Source: Halorussus lipolyticus
GTDB taxonomy: Archaea; Halobacteriota; Halobacteria; Halobacteriales; Haladaptataceae
DNA length: 64,000 bases
NCBI RefSeq assembly: GCF_029338375.1
Contig: NZ_CP119804.1
Coordinates: 2,562,955-2,626,954, forward strand
Direction of reading: 5' to 3'
The notes under the pieces were generated by a model. It searched no databases and was not told the origin of the DNA. It saw only the letters and a list, made by a program, of their open reading frames with translations. Positions 52,742 to 61,749 of the stretch are shown piece by piece (within the stretch, counting starts at the first letter, position 1; the number at the start of each line of letters is the position of its first letter). Both the position numbers and the translations under genes were made by a program.

Positions 52742-53173
52742 TTAGTTCTCGTGGTCGCGCTGTAGCTCCGCGAACAGGTCGGCGACGCGCTCCTCGATTT
52801 CGTCTCGAATCTCGCGCACGGCGTCGAGGCCCTGCCCGTCGGGGTCGTCCAGCCCCCAGTCGCGGTTCTCGCCCGACCACGTCGCCGGGCACACGTCCTT
52901 GGCCGAACACCCCATGGTGATGACGTAATCGCAGTTCTGTAGGTCCTCGTGGGTCACCTCGCGGGGCGTTCGGTCGGCGAGGTCGAAGTCGCGCTCGGCC
53001 ATGACCTCGACCACTTCGTCGTGAACGTGGTCCGCTGGGTCGGTCCCGCCGGTGGTGATTTCCAGCCACTCCAGTCCTCGCTGGCGGGCTTCACGCTCCG
53101 CGAGGGCGGTCGCCATCTGGCTCCGCCCGGCGTTCTGGACGCAGACGAACGCGACTCGCGTTCCCTCACTCAT
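52742..53173 (-). CDS. arsC: Arsenate reductase / low-MW phosphatase family
   Basis: 143 residues. The catalytic P-loop is CVQNAGRSQMA (Cys11) as in thioredoxin-type ArsC, and further cysteines lie in YVITMGCSAKDVCPA (Cys89 and Cys94), as expected for the redox relay. It probably reduces arsenate. A tyrosine-phosphatase role is the alternative. It overlaps the upstream arsR-like gene by 8 nt, forming a two-gene unit; no arsenite pump is nearby. Confidence 0.88.
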   Translation of the reverse strand: MSEGTRVAFVCVQNAGRSQMATALAEREARQRGLEWLEITTGGTDPADHVHDEVVEVMAERDFDLADRTPREVTHEDLQNCDYVITMGCSAKDVCPATWSGENRDWGLDDPDGQGLDAVREIRDEIEERVADLFAELQRDHEN

Positions 53174-53606
53174 CGTCCCGGTCCTCCTTGCCCTCTCCTT
53201 TCTTGTCTCGGTCCTCCTCGCTGTCCGCCCCGAGCGCCCCGAGGACCCGCTCGGCTTTCCCAGTCGGTCGGTAGTAGCGCCACTTGCCCTCCTTGCGGCG
53301 GGCCACCAGTCCGGCGTCGGTCAACTCCGACAGCGCGTGGCTAATCGCGCTGTCGCTCACGTCCAACAGCGGCGATAACTCGCAGACGCAGAGGTCGTCG
53401 TCGGCCTCTGCGAGGAGTCGCACGATTCGATACCGGGTGTCGCTGGCGAGCGCGGACAGCACCCGGACGCGCTCGGCGACCTCCTCGTCAGCGGTCGCGG
53501 CGTCGAGTTCGCGCAGGTCGGCGAGTCGGGCTTCCACGTCGGCCTCACAGCACTCCTCGAGTTCGTCGGCGAGGAGTCGCCGGAGGCGGTCGTTGGCTTG
53601 AGCCAT
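53166..53606 (-). CDS. arsR: ArsR-type metal-responsive repressor
   Basis: 146-residue winged-helix protein. The sensor motif DLCVCELSPLL holds the CxC thiols typical of arsenite-responsive ArsR proteins. The recognition helix follows (SDSAISHALSELTDAG), then the wing KEGKWRYYRPTG and an acidic, lysine-rich tail. An N-terminal Cys-Cys pair (ELEECCEAD) could add ligands. I use the ATG at 53606. It likely represses itself and arsC. A TATA-like ACACTTATCT lies 25-34 nt upstream. Confidence 0.88.
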   Translation of the reverse strand: MAQANDRLRRLLADELEECCEADVEARLADLRELDAATADEEVAERVRVLSALASDTRYRIVRLLAEADDDLCVCELSPLLDVSDSAISHALSELTDAGLVARRKEGKWRYYRPTGKAERVLGALGADSEEDRDKKGEGKEDRDDE

Positions 53607-53630
53607 TGGCAAACGATTGCACAGGTGTTC

Positions 53631-53640
53631 AGATAAGTGT
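53631..53640 (-). promoter_or_regulatory. TATA box of arsR-arsC
   Basis: ACACTTATCT within AACACTTATCTGAACACC, 25-34 nt before the arsR start; the GAACAC repeats around it could be a repressor site. The rest of the spacer to 53879 shows nothing convincing. Confidence 0.45.
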
Positions 53641-53879
53641 TCGGTGTCTTCTCCGTATTCGACTTCGTTGCGTTCTGAATCGGCAGTAGAGCGAGAACTG
53701 ATGGTGAGAACGTCGGGTCTGTGTGAGAATGCTCCTGTCGAGTAATCAGATGTTGTCGTGAGGCTGAACAGCAGAACCGGTGTGGTGTTTGTTTATCGAA
53801 GCCCCGGCCGCTTCATCCCACCCGTCGCCTGTTCTACCGGGCGCGTCCTCGTGGAAAGTGTCACCGAGCGCCCTCGTCC

Positions 53880-54971
53880 TCACGGCTCGAAGTTCCGGAG
53901 TGCGTCGAGTCGATTGCGGACCGCTCCGTCGGCCAGCACGTCTCGCGCCTGCTCGACGCCATCGCCGACCGACTCTGCGCCGCCGCCGGCGTAGATTCGG
54001 AACCCGGCGTTGAGGACCACTGCGTCGGCGAACGGACCGTCTCGCTCGCCGGCGAGGACCTCCTCAGTAACACTGGCGGAATCCTCCGCGAGGTCCGCGA
54101 CCCGGAGGGCCTCGCGCTCGAAGTCCGCGCCGAAGTCGGCCGTCTCGACCGCGCCGTCCTCGATTTCGCCCCCCACCGACTCGTCCCACTCGGCGATGCG
54201 GGTCGTGCCGGGGCGCACGTCGTCGTAGCCCTCCATGCCCTGTGCCATCACGACGCGCTCGAAGGGCAACTCCCTGCTCTCCCGAACCGTCCCGGCGATG
54301 CGCTCGGCGTAGGAGAGGTGGTAGAAGCTTCCGAAGTGGACCGGCGCGTCGGCGGGGTTCGCCAGCGTCTCGACGGTGTTGATGGAGGTCCGGACTCCGA
54401 CCTCCTCGCGGGTCGGTCGCAGGTCGTGGACTCGCGGGTTGAACTTCGACTGGGCGTAGAATCCGAATCCCACCTCGTCCACCATCTCCGCGCTCGCTTC
54501 GGGTTCGAGGCCGGTGGCGACCCCCAGCGCGTCCAGCACGTCCCGGTAGGTCGTGCCGTGCTTGGCGGGCAGGTCGGGACCGCTGTGGACCACGACTGGC
54601 ACCCCGGCCTCGGCGGAGACCAACCCGGCCGCGACCCCCAGAATCGCGGTCTTCCGCTTGCCGTCGTAGTTCGCGCCGCAGTCCACCGGGTCGGCCTCGG
54701 GCGCAACTGATTCGACCGACCGGTCTCGCATCGCGTCGGCGAACCCGGCCAACTCCTCGGGCGTACTCTCCTTCCAGCGATTCGCCAGCAGGAAGGCCCC
54801 GAGTGTCGCCGAGGCCGGATTGCCGACCAGCACGCGCTCGAAGGACTCTCTGGCCTGCTCGTAGCTCATGTCGTCGGCGGTCTTCGGCCCGGAGCCGATT
54901 ACCTCGGTCAGGAGGCGCTTCAGCGGCCACTCGCCGGAGACGGGACGCTCGCCGACCTCTTTCCCGCTCAC
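53880..54971 (-). CDS. TrpD2-like phosphoribosyltransferase-family protein
   Basis: Glycosyltransferase family 3 fold protein of 363 residues. The conserved segments are VDCGANYDGKRKTAIL, VVVHSGPDLPAKHGTTYRDVL and PVHFGSFYHLSYAERI, which fit TrpD2 (YbiB-like) rather than true anthranilate phosphoribosyltransferase. The GTG start at 54971 overlaps the cobA stop by 4 nt. It is the last gene of the sirohaem/nitrite reductase unit, so a role in that pathway is suspected but unproven. Confidence 0.82.
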   Translation of the reverse strand: MSGKEVGERPVSGEWPLKRLLTEVIGSGPKTADDMSYEQARESFERVLVGNPASATLGAFLLANRWKESTPEELAGFADAMRDRSVESVAPEADPVDCGANYDGKRKTAILGVAAGLVSAEAGVPVVVHSGPDLPAKHGTTYRDVLDALGVATGLEPEASAEMVDEVGFGFYAQSKFNPRVHDLRPTREEVGVRTSINTVETLANPADAPVHFGSFYHLSYAERIAGTVRESRELPFERVVMAQGMEGYDDVRPGTTRIAEWDESVGGEIEDGAVETADFGADFEREALRVADLAEDSASVTEEVLAGERDGPFADAVVLNAGFRIYAGGGAESVGDGVEQARDVLADGAVRNRLDALRNFEP

Positions 54972-55837
54972 TGCTGGTTCACCTCGATTTCCTCCTCGGC
55001 GGGACTCGCCGCGCTCGCGGCGGGACTCCACTCGCCCGGCGCTCCACTCTCGCCCGCCGCTCCACTGCCGAGGCAGTGCGCGACTGTCTCGCGGACGTTC
55101 ACGACCTCGCCGACCACGGTGACGGCGGGCGGTTCGATGCCGACCCGCCGCGCCCGGTCCACGATGGTATCCAGCGTCCCGATGACGGTTCGCTCGTCGT
55201 CCAGCGTGGCGCGCTCGACCATCGCCACCGGAGTCTCGTCGCCGACGCCGTGGGATTTCAGCGCCGACACGTTGTCGGGCAGTCGCCCCACGCCCATCAG
55301 GACGACGAGGGTCCCGCCGGCCGAGACGATGTTTGCGAGTGATTCCCAGTCTATCGCGCTGTCGGGCTTGGTCGGGTCCTCGTGGCCCGTGACGACCGCG
55401 AGAGCAGAGGCGTGGTCTCGGTGGGTCGCCGGAATCCCGCCGGCGCTCGGCCCGGCAATCGCACTCGTCACGCCGGGCACGAACTCGAAGGGGACGCCGT
55501 GGTGGGCGAGGTGTTCGGCCTCCTCGCCGCCGCGCCCGAACAGGGTCGGGTCGCCGCCCTTGAGTCGCACCACGTCCCGGCCCGCTCTGGCGTGGCGGAC
55601 GAGTCGGTCGTTGATTTCGGCTTGGGGCGTCCTGTCGCCGCCGGGGCGCTTGCCCACGTTCTCGACGGCGGTTCGGTCGGGGAGCGATTCCACGATGGCC
55701 TCTCCGACGAGGTTGTCGCGGAGGACCACCTCGGCCTCGTCCAGCAGTCGCCGGGCCTTCACGGTCAGCAGTTCGGGGTCGCCGGGGCCTGCGCCGACGA
55801 GGTAGACGGTTCCGGTGGTATCTGTCGCGTGGCTCAT
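54968..55837 (-). CDS. cobA: Uroporphyrinogen-III C-methyltransferase
   Basis: SAM-dependent methylation giving precorrin-2, the precursor of sirohaem. 289 residues, with the family motifs YLVGAGPGDPELLT (~12-25), VVRLKGGDPTLFGRGGEE, and FVPGVTSAIAGPSAGGIPATHR. A C-terminal acidic tail of ~40 residues follows. It overlaps the cbiX-type gene by 4 nt upstream and the TrpD2-like gene downstream. It supplies cofactor to the nirA/sir enzyme of the same cluster. Confidence 0.94.
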   Translation of the reverse strand: MSHATDTTGTVYLVGAGPGDPELLTVKARRLLDEAEVVLRDNLVGEAIVESLPDRTAVENVGKRPGGDRTPQAEINDRLVRHARAGRDVVRLKGGDPTLFGRGGEEAEHLAHHGVPFEFVPGVTSAIAGPSAGGIPATHRDHASALAVVTGHEDPTKPDSAIDWESLANIVSAGGTLVVLMGVGRLPDNVSALKSHGVGDETPVAMVERATLDDERTVIGTLDTIVDRARRVGIEPPAVTVVGEVVNVRETVAHCLGSGAAGESGAPGEWSPAASAASPAEEEIEVNQQ

Positions 55838-57441
55838 GGTTCTGGTCGGCGGTCGTGATTTGGGGTGTCGGAGACGCCGCTGGCCCGCCGGTAGCGCACC
55901 CGGTAGACGTTCGCCGGGTCGGTCAGGTCGCCCCGCGGGACGGCGGCGTCGGGTCGGTCGGAATGCGATTCGTCGGTGGCGGTCTCAGTTCCGTCGCGCT
56001 CGTGCTGGAGAAATTCGCGGCCAGCGGCGACGAGGAACGAACACGGTTCACAGCAGGGAAGGTCCCCGCCCTCGGAATCTGATGCGGCGTCGTCGCCGAG
56101 CGATTCGGGGTCCTCGCCTTCGCTCTCGGCCCACTCGCGGCGCTTCGCGCAGTTGCCACAGCAGGCCTCGACGGTTCGTTCGAGTTCCTCGCGGGAGAGG
56201 TCGGCCACGCAGTCGTAGATGCCCGTCTGGCGGTCGGCGACGGCGCGGAAGGGGACCGGTTCGAGGTTCCCAGCGCGCTCGGTGGCCCAATGCTCGACTC
56301 CGGCGGGGTAGACAGTCGAAACCGCCCCGAGGAGACCACCCCGGTCGAGGCCCGAGCAGACCCACCCCGTCGGAAGCGTCTCCTCGCCGGCGAAGGGTCG
56401 GTAGCGTCCGTCGTCGGCGTCCCGGACCGTCTCGCGCAGGTCGCCGAGAGCGAGCGCGTCGAGGTGGTCTGTCGGGGCGTCTCGGTCCTCGCGGTGGCGC
56501 AGTTCGTACTCGTTGCTCTCGGTCTGCGTGACTGCGAGTTCGCCCCAGACGGTCGCTCCCTCGCTCTCGACCCACGAGACGAAGGCCTCGCCGGCCTCCT
56601 CGCGGACCGGTCGGGAGGACGCCCCCGCGGCGTCGAGATTCGCCCCGGCCTCCTCGGCGCGTTCCAGCACGACATCGACCACGAGCGGGTCGGTGCCGAC
56701 CGCCGAGGAGTACCAGATTCGGCGGTCCCCGACCGTGCCCGGAACGGGGTAGTCTGCTCTGGGTTCGTCGGTCAGGCCCAGTAGTTCCGGAATCTCGTCC
56801 TGCGTGTGAAACCCGTCGGCGGCGAACAGCGGGACGACCGCCAACTCGTCGGCGTCGAACTGCTCGCGGGCGTCCTCGACGGAGGGCGCTTCGTCCATGA
56901 ACAGCGCGCCGACTTCGGCGAAGGTGCCGCGGTCCCGCAGGGCTTCGACGTGACTGTAGATTGCGTCGGCGCTGTTGGGGTTGCGCTCGGTGCCGTGGCC
57001 GATTACCGCGAGCGCGGTCTCTCCGGGTTCCGCGGGGTCGTCGTCCAGCATCCGGCGGGCGCGGGCCGAGATTACGTCCGTCATCGCGGGATGGGTGCCG
57101 ATTGGGTCGGCGTACCGGACCCTCAGGGGGTCGTCGCTCGGCGGTTCGTCGCCCAGCAGGTTGCCGCCCGCCCGGTCCGCCTCGCCGAGGGCGAACTCCC
57201 GCGGAAGCACTTGGTCCACGAAGTAGCCCTCGCTGACGAACAGGGGGACCACGATGGCCTCGTCGGCGTCCACGGTGTGCAGGACGTTCCGAATCGAGGG
57301 GGCCTCCTTCCAGAACGCCGGGCGGACCTCGGCGAAACTGCCTCGCTCGCGGATGGCTTCGACGGCGCGGTGGACCGGCGTCGAGGAGTCCGGATTTCGG
57401 TGCGAACCGTGGCCCGCGACGACGAGGGCCTGCTCAGTCAT
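55834..57441 (-). CDS. Sirohydrochlorin chelatase (CbiX) fused to DR2241-like domain
   Basis: 535 residues. Two CbiX modules lie at about 1-125 (VVAGHGSHRNPDSS) and 140-265 (AVIGHGTERNPNSA), each with the active-site histidine. A C-terminal DR2241-type domain (~280-490) contains cysteine pairs CCGNC and CCEPC with an RREW segment, which may bind an Fe-S cluster or metal. It would insert iron (or cobalt) into sirohydrochlorin. It overlaps the preceding gene by 8 nt and cobA by 4 nt. Confidence 0.88.
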   Translation of the reverse strand: MTEQALVVAGHGSHRNPDSSTPVHRAVEAIRERGSFAEVRPAFWKEAPSIRNVLHTVDADEAIVVPLFVSEGYFVDQVLPREFALGEADRAGGNLLGDEPPSDDPLRVRYADPIGTHPAMTDVISARARRMLDDDPAEPGETALAVIGHGTERNPNSADAIYSHVEALRDRGTFAEVGALFMDEAPSVEDAREQFDADELAVVPLFAADGFHTQDEIPELLGLTDEPRADYPVPGTVGDRRIWYSSAVGTDPLVVDVVLERAEEAGANLDAAGASSRPVREEAGEAFVSWVESEGATVWGELAVTQTESNEYELRHREDRDAPTDHLDALALGDLRETVRDADDGRYRPFAGEETLPTGWVCSGLDRGGLLGAVSTVYPAGVEHWATERAGNLEPVPFRAVADRQTGIYDCVADLSREELERTVEACCGNCAKRREWAESEGEDPESLGDDAASDSEGGDLPCCEPCSFLVAAGREFLQHERDGTETATDESHSDRPDAAVPRGDLTDPANVYRVRYRRASGVSDTPNHDRRPEP

Positions 57442-57751
57442 CGGTCTCCTCCGCGCGATTTTCGGCGGCGTTTCGCTGAGCCTGCTCGACTTTCGCGGCG
57501 TACTTTTCGAGGTCTGCGGCGACTTTCCGGGCCTGTTCGGCCGAGAGGTCCACGCTGTCGGCGTGGGCCGGCAGGCGGTCGAGTTGGGTGTTGTCGAGTT
57601 CCAACTGGAGTTCCACCTTCTCGGGGTCGTTCCGGGGCGCGGTCACGTTCAGGACGGCGCGGGCCGATTCGGCGAAGTCGTGGCCCTCGGCGCTGGCGTC
57701 CACGAGGTCGAGGGTCGTGTAGGCGTTGACTTTGAGTAGGCGGTCTACCAT
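57434..57751 (-). CDS. DUF6360-like small protein
   Basis: 105 residues, starting MVDRLLKVNAYTTLDLVDAS, with a C-terminal helical region (SAEQARKVAADLEKYAAKVE). I recognise the pattern as DUF6360, found in haloarchaeal nitrite/sulfite reductase clusters, but no activity is known. It lies 2 nt after the nirA/sir stop and overlaps the cbiX-type gene by 8 nt, so it is part of the operon. An accessory role for the reductase is inference. Confidence 0.82.
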   Translation of the reverse strand: MVDRLLKVNAYTTLDLVDASAEGHDFAESARAVLNVTAPRNDPEKVELQLELDNTQLDRLPAHADSVDLSAEQARKVAADLEKYAAKVEQAQRNAAENRAEETDD

Positions 57752-57753
57752 GC

Positions 57754-59529
57754 TCAATCGTCGCTCGTGATGGGGTCGCCTCGGGCGTCGGTCGGCGCGG
57801 GCGAGTCGGTCATGTCGTCTTCGTCGGCGTAGGGGTACCACGTCATCTTCGTGTTGTGCATGTAGGGGTCGTCGTAGTCGGTCTCCTCGGGGTCGGCGAG
57901 GGCCTGCATCTCGTCCTCGTCGCGCTCTCGGACGAAATCGCGGAAGCTCTGGCCCTCCTCGCGCTGGTCCTCGTAGGCGGACAGCAGATTTCGGACGTAG
58001 CCGGGAATCTCGTCGGCCGGGACGCGCATCTCCACCCAGTCGGCGAACTCGGGGTTCTCGCCGAGGCCGCCGCCCAGACCCACGTCGAAGGCCTCGACCG
58101 GTTCGCCGTCCTTGCGGGCTTTCATTCCCCGGAGCGAGATGTCCGCGATTTGGGGCTGGGCGCAGGAGGCGGTACACCCGGAGAGGTGGATGTGGAAGTC
58201 CTCGACGCCTTCCGGCACCGGGACGTTCGCTTTCAGCCAGCGGGCGTACCTGACCATCCGGTTTTTGGTCTCCACGATGGACAGCGAGCAGTACTCGGTG
58301 CCGGTGCAGGCGATGGACCCACGGAGGAAGGGATGGGGGTCGGGCGAGTAGGAGTCGAGCAGTTGCTCGTCGAGGAAGGAACCGAGGTCTTCGGAGGCGA
58401 TGTCGCCGACGATGACGTTCTGGCGCTGAGTCAGGCCAATCATCTCCGAGCCGTACTCGTCGGCGAGGTCGGCGAGTTCGATGACTTCTTGCGCGCCCAT
58501 CCGACCGACCAATACCGAGAGACCGACGAAGTGGTTCCCGTCGTGTTGGTCGTGGACGCCCACGTAATCGCCCGGCGCGTCGGCGCGTCCGGCGTTGTAG
58601 TCGTACTGGTCGCGCCGATTTTCGCCGGCGGTCGGGAGTTCGTAGTCCACGTAGTCGTCTTGCAGGACTTCGCGGACCTCCTCGGGACCCCACTCGTCCA
58701 CGAGGAACTTCATCCGGGCGTTGAATCGGTCCTCGCGGTCGCCGTGGTCGCGGAACAGTCCCGAGAGGCCCGCCGCGACCTCGCTGGCGTTCTCGGGCCG
58801 GCAGAACACGTCGATGTCGCGGGCGAATCGCGGCTCTTTCCGGGCGAGACCGCCCCCGACTCGGACGTTGAAGCCCGCGACTTCTTCGCCGTCGATATTT
58901 TTCACGGCGGGTTCGAAGGCGAGGTCGTTGATGTCGCCCTGTCCCGCGCCGCGGGTGTCGCCCGTGACGGCGACCTTCCACTTGCGAGGCAGGTTGGCGT
59001 AGAGGTCGTTGCCCTTGAACTCGTCGTGGAGGTCCTGCACGATGGGCCACACGTCGAGGAGTTCGTCGGCGTCCCGCCCCGCGACCGGCGACCCGACGAT
59101 GTTGCGCCACGAGTCGCCGCAGGCCTGCATCGTCCCGAGACCGACCGCCTCCAACTTCTCGAAGATGTCGGGCACGTCCTCGATTTTTATCCAGTGGAGT
59201 TGGACCGACTGGCGCGTCGTGAAGTCGGCGTAGGCCGCGCCGAACTCGGGATTCTCGACCGGACCGATGGCGTACTCCCGAGCGACTTCACCGATGGTCC
59301 GTAGCTGTTCGGGCGTGAGTCGGCCCATCGGCACCCCGACGCGCATCATGAAGTACGACTCTTGGCCCTTCCGCTGGTGGTACAGTCCCCACCACTTGAA
59401 CCGCTCGAACCACGCGTCCTGCTCGTCGTCGGGAATGGCGTCCCAGCCCTCGTCGGCGAACTCGTAGAGGCTGTCTCGGACCTCCGTCCCGTACGCTTCG
59501 TCCTTCCAGCCTTCGACCTTACTCGGCAT
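57754..59529 (-). CDS. Ferredoxin-dependent nitrite/sulfite reductase
   Basis: 591 residues, cytoplasmic, six-electron reduction of nitrite to ammonium or sulfite to sulfide. The sirohaem and [4Fe-4S] ligands are Cys408, Cys414, Cys452 and Cys456 (ACTGTEYCSLS and GCTASCAQPQ). Two ferredoxin-like half domains are visible (MMRVGVPMGRLTPEQ and FVGLSVLVGRMGAQE). The start is the ATG at 59529 (MPSKVEGWKD). Nitrite and sulfite enzymes cannot be separated by these motifs; the partner genes only show a sirohaem supply. Confidence 0.93.
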   Translation of the reverse strand: MPSKVEGWKDEAYGTEVRDSLYEFADEGWDAIPDDEQDAWFERFKWWGLYHQRKGQESYFMMRVGVPMGRLTPEQLRTIGEVAREYAIGPVENPEFGAAYADFTTRQSVQLHWIKIEDVPDIFEKLEAVGLGTMQACGDSWRNIVGSPVAGRDADELLDVWPIVQDLHDEFKGNDLYANLPRKWKVAVTGDTRGAGQGDINDLAFEPAVKNIDGEEVAGFNVRVGGGLARKEPRFARDIDVFCRPENASEVAAGLSGLFRDHGDREDRFNARMKFLVDEWGPEEVREVLQDDYVDYELPTAGENRRDQYDYNAGRADAPGDYVGVHDQHDGNHFVGLSVLVGRMGAQEVIELADLADEYGSEMIGLTQRQNVIVGDIASEDLGSFLDEQLLDSYSPDPHPFLRGSIACTGTEYCSLSIVETKNRMVRYARWLKANVPVPEGVEDFHIHLSGCTASCAQPQIADISLRGMKARKDGEPVEAFDVGLGGGLGENPEFADWVEMRVPADEIPGYVRNLLSAYEDQREEGQSFRDFVRERDEDEMQALADPEETDYDDPYMHNTKMTWYPYADEDDMTDSPAPTDARGDPITSDD

Positions 59530-59634
59530 GGGCGAGAGAATGCGACCCACCCCTAAAGCGCCGGTTCCCCCGTCAAACTTCCCCGACGCTCCCGCCAATC
59601 GGCGGGTGTTGCCGGCGTCGAGGACGCCGCCCGG

Positions 59635-59949
59635 TCAGGTCCTCCTCGGCAACTGGACCGCCGAGAAGGCGACCCGTCGAAGCCGTCCTGTGTCGCGGTC
59701 CACTCGTCCGAGCGTCAGCCAATCGGTGACGCCGCTCGCGCCGCAGGCGACGCACTGACCGGCGACGCGGGCCTCGACCGCGGGCCACTCGACGCCGACC
59801 TCCACGAACCCCTCGGCGAGGAAATCGGCGAGGTCGCAGTCACAGAAGTCGTGCTGTCCGAGGAGCCACAACTCGCTGACGGGGACCGACCGCTCGTCGT
59901 TGACGCTGAGCCACGCGCCGTCGTCCAACTGGTGGATAGAGACGACCAT
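59635..59949 (-). CDS. Small protein, unknown, upstream of nirA/sir
   Basis: 104 residues starting MVVSIHQLDDGAWLSVNDE, with cysteines in FCDCDL and QCVACGA (possible metal knuckle) and a basic end. I do not recognise it. It is on the same strand as nirA/sir with a 105-nt spacer, so it may be co-transcribed. The spacer 59950-60197 holds nothing convincing. Confidence 0.6.
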   Translation of the reverse strand: MVVSIHQLDDGAWLSVNDERSVPVSELWLLGQHDFCDCDLADFLAEGFVEVGVEWPAVEARVAGQCVACGASGVTDWLTLGRVDRDTGRLRRVAFSAVQLPRRT

Positions 59950-60197
59950 GCCAGCGTCGAGGGCCAGACCGGCGGTAAGCGTGTCGTCGCCCGCGACGCT
60001 TGCCGACTGTCGCGGAACTCGGTGACGCGCTCTCGGTGCCGAACCGACCGGTAGGGTTCGTGTCCGGCCGGTTCCGGGGTCCTCGGCCGAATCCCGGCCC
60101 GTCGCGGGAACCGGACAAAACCACCGCGGCGTGCGAGCATCGGTAGCGATTACGGGCGAGCGCGGCCTTTTACCCGGCGTTCCCCTACGCCGAGACG

Positions 60198-60362
60198 ATG
60201 ACTGCCGACGAGGAACTGACAGAGCGGTCCGACAGCGACGAGTCGCCCGAGGACGCCCCCGCCGACGACGACCGGAGTCACTTGGACGGCCTCGAAGACG
60301 GGTCGGGGTGTACCGAGATTTGGGAACACCTGAGCGAGCGCCGCGAGAACGACGAGGAGTAG
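60198..60362 (+). CDS. 54-residue acidic protein, unknown
   Basis: Very acidic protein (MTADEELTERSDSDESPEDA) with one cysteine in GSGCTEIWEHLSERR, a C-terminal motif I have seen in other small haloarchaeal proteins. Function unknown. Composition and the ATG at 60198 support it. Confidence 0.6.
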   Translation: MTADEELTERSDSDESPEDAPADDDRSHLDGLEDGSGCTEIWEHLSERRENDEE

Positions 60363-60575
60363 GGGGATGGCCGGGAGTGTCCTCCGCGCTCGAATCTTCG
60401 GCTACGTTTCTCTACCTGATACAAATATAGAAGATTCCGATACAATTAGAGAGGAGTCTCAAGAAAACACATATAATTCCTTTTTCGAACAATCGACGGG
60501 CTTACAGAACCATCGCGGACTACGAAGAAGAAAGACGGAGAAAACGTCGAGTTTCGCGTCCCGAGCGAAAACGGA

Positions 60576-61241
60576 CTACTCGATGTAGCCGAGCGCTTGG
60601 TCGATGCGTCCGAGTTCCGGCCCGGTCGTCTCCTGTCCGACGACGTAGCCGTTCTCGTTGGCCAGCAAGCCCGACCCGACCAGCGGGGCACCGTAGTTGA
60701 TGGTGCCGATGTCGGCGGGCACGTCGAGTACGTCTTCGAGTCGGTCGAGTTGCGCGTCGGTGGTTTTGGGGTGACAGAGGACGCCCTCGTTCGTGGCGAC
60801 GGCGGCGGTGCCGACGGTGCGCACGTCGGCGAGTTCGCCGCGTTCCACCTCGACCTCTAGCCCGTCTTTGACCGCCTGCACGGCGTCGCGCGGGAGGTCC
60901 GGGTGGACGTAGGCCCCGTTGTCGTTGGCGAGGACCACGTTCCCCGCGGCGTTGATTTTGCCGGGGAGTTCCGTCACGTCGGCGTCCACGGCGTCCTCGA
61001 TGCGGTCGCGCTCGCGGTCGGTGACGCGACTGCTGACCAGCAGGCCGTTCTCGTTCCCGACGGCGAGCGCGCCGACGGTCGAGGAGCCTCCGACGTTGGT
61101 CCGGACGACTTCGACGTCGAGTTCGTCGGTCACGTCAGCGACCACATCGTCGTCCAAGTCCGGCCGGGCCAGCAGGTACTCGTCAGTCGCGCGAGCGAAA
61201 ACCCCGACGTACGACGACCCGAAAAAGGCGGCGCGGAGCAA
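60576..61241 (-). CDS. eif6: Translation initiation factor aIF6
   Basis: 221 residues with the pentein-like repeats of the family ([47 protein letters not shown]). It binds the 50S subunit and blocks premature joining. The start is a TTG at 61241, giving [16 protein letters not shown]; no ATG fits this conserved N-terminus. It lies 4 nt after rpl31e. Confidence 0.95.
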   Translation of the reverse strand: MLRAAFFGSSYVGVFARATDEYLLARPDLDDDVVADVTDELDVEVVRTNVGGSSTVGALAVGNENGLLVSSRVTDRERDRIEDAVDADVTELPGKINAAGNVVLANDNGAYVHPDLPRDAVQAVKDGLEVEVERGELADVRTVGTAAVATNEGVLCHPKTTDAQLDRLEDVLDVPADIGTINYGAPLVGSGLLANENGYVVGQETTGPELGRIDQALGYIE

Positions 61242-61245
61242 AGCT

Positions 61246-61524
61246 CTACTCTGCGTGTTCCGCTTCGACGATGGTCTCGCCCTCTTCCTCGAATCGGGCG
61301 GCGCGAACGCGAAGCTTGCTCGGGGGCTTTTTGCGACCGCGCGACCAGACGGCCTCGTTGATGGAGGGGTCCAGTCGAACCTCGTCCTCCTCGACCTTGA
61401 GATGCTGGGCGAGGTGTTCGCGGACGATGGTCATGGCCTTGTCGGCGCGCTTGTGCTTGGCTTCGGCCTTGGCGTCTCGGAGCGGTACCGTGATGACGCG
61501 CTCCTCGAAGTCGTTCGCGCTCAT
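61246..61524 (-). CDS. rpl31e: Ribosomal protein L31e
   Basis: 92-residue large-subunit protein ([19 protein letters not shown], with [17 protein letters not shown] and ARFEEEGE). Typical length. Its ATG overlaps the rpl39e stop by one base (TAATG). Confidence 0.95.
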   Translation of the reverse strand: MSANDFEERVITVPLRDAKAEAKHKRADKAMTIVREHLAQHLKVEEDEVRLDPSINEAVWSRGRKKPPSKLRVRAARFEEEGETIVEAEHAE

Positions 61525-61676
61525 TATTCGTCCGTGTCGTTACGCCGCCAGTTTCGGCGCTTGGGGTTGCGTTGCGTCTCGCGGTTGGTCTTCATGATGA
61601 CCCACGCCGGAACGCGACTGTTCTGTCGGTCGAGCTTGGACAGGCGCTTTTTCTGCGCCTTCGACTTTTTACTCAT
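61524..61676 (-). CDS. rpl39e: Ribosomal protein L39e
   Basis: 50 residues, very basic ([40 protein letters not shown]), the standard archaeal length. First gene of the rpl39e-rpl31e-eif6 unit. Confidence 0.95.
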   Translation of the reverse strand: MSKKSKAQKKRLSKLDRQNSRVPAWVIMKTNRETQRNPKRRNWRRNDTDE

Positions 61677-61701
61677 GGTACCACGTACTTCCCTACCGTG
61701 G

Positions 61702-61709
61702 CTTAAAAT
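61702..61709 (-). promoter_or_regulatory. TATA box of rpl39e-rpl31e-eif6
   Basis: The minus strand reads ATTTTAAG, 26-33 nt before the rpl39e ATG, predicting a leaderless ribosomal-protein mRNA. Confidence 0.55.
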
Positions 61710-61749
61710 CTTGTTCCTTTGCGGCCGGTCCGCCCCGCGAGTCGCTCGG

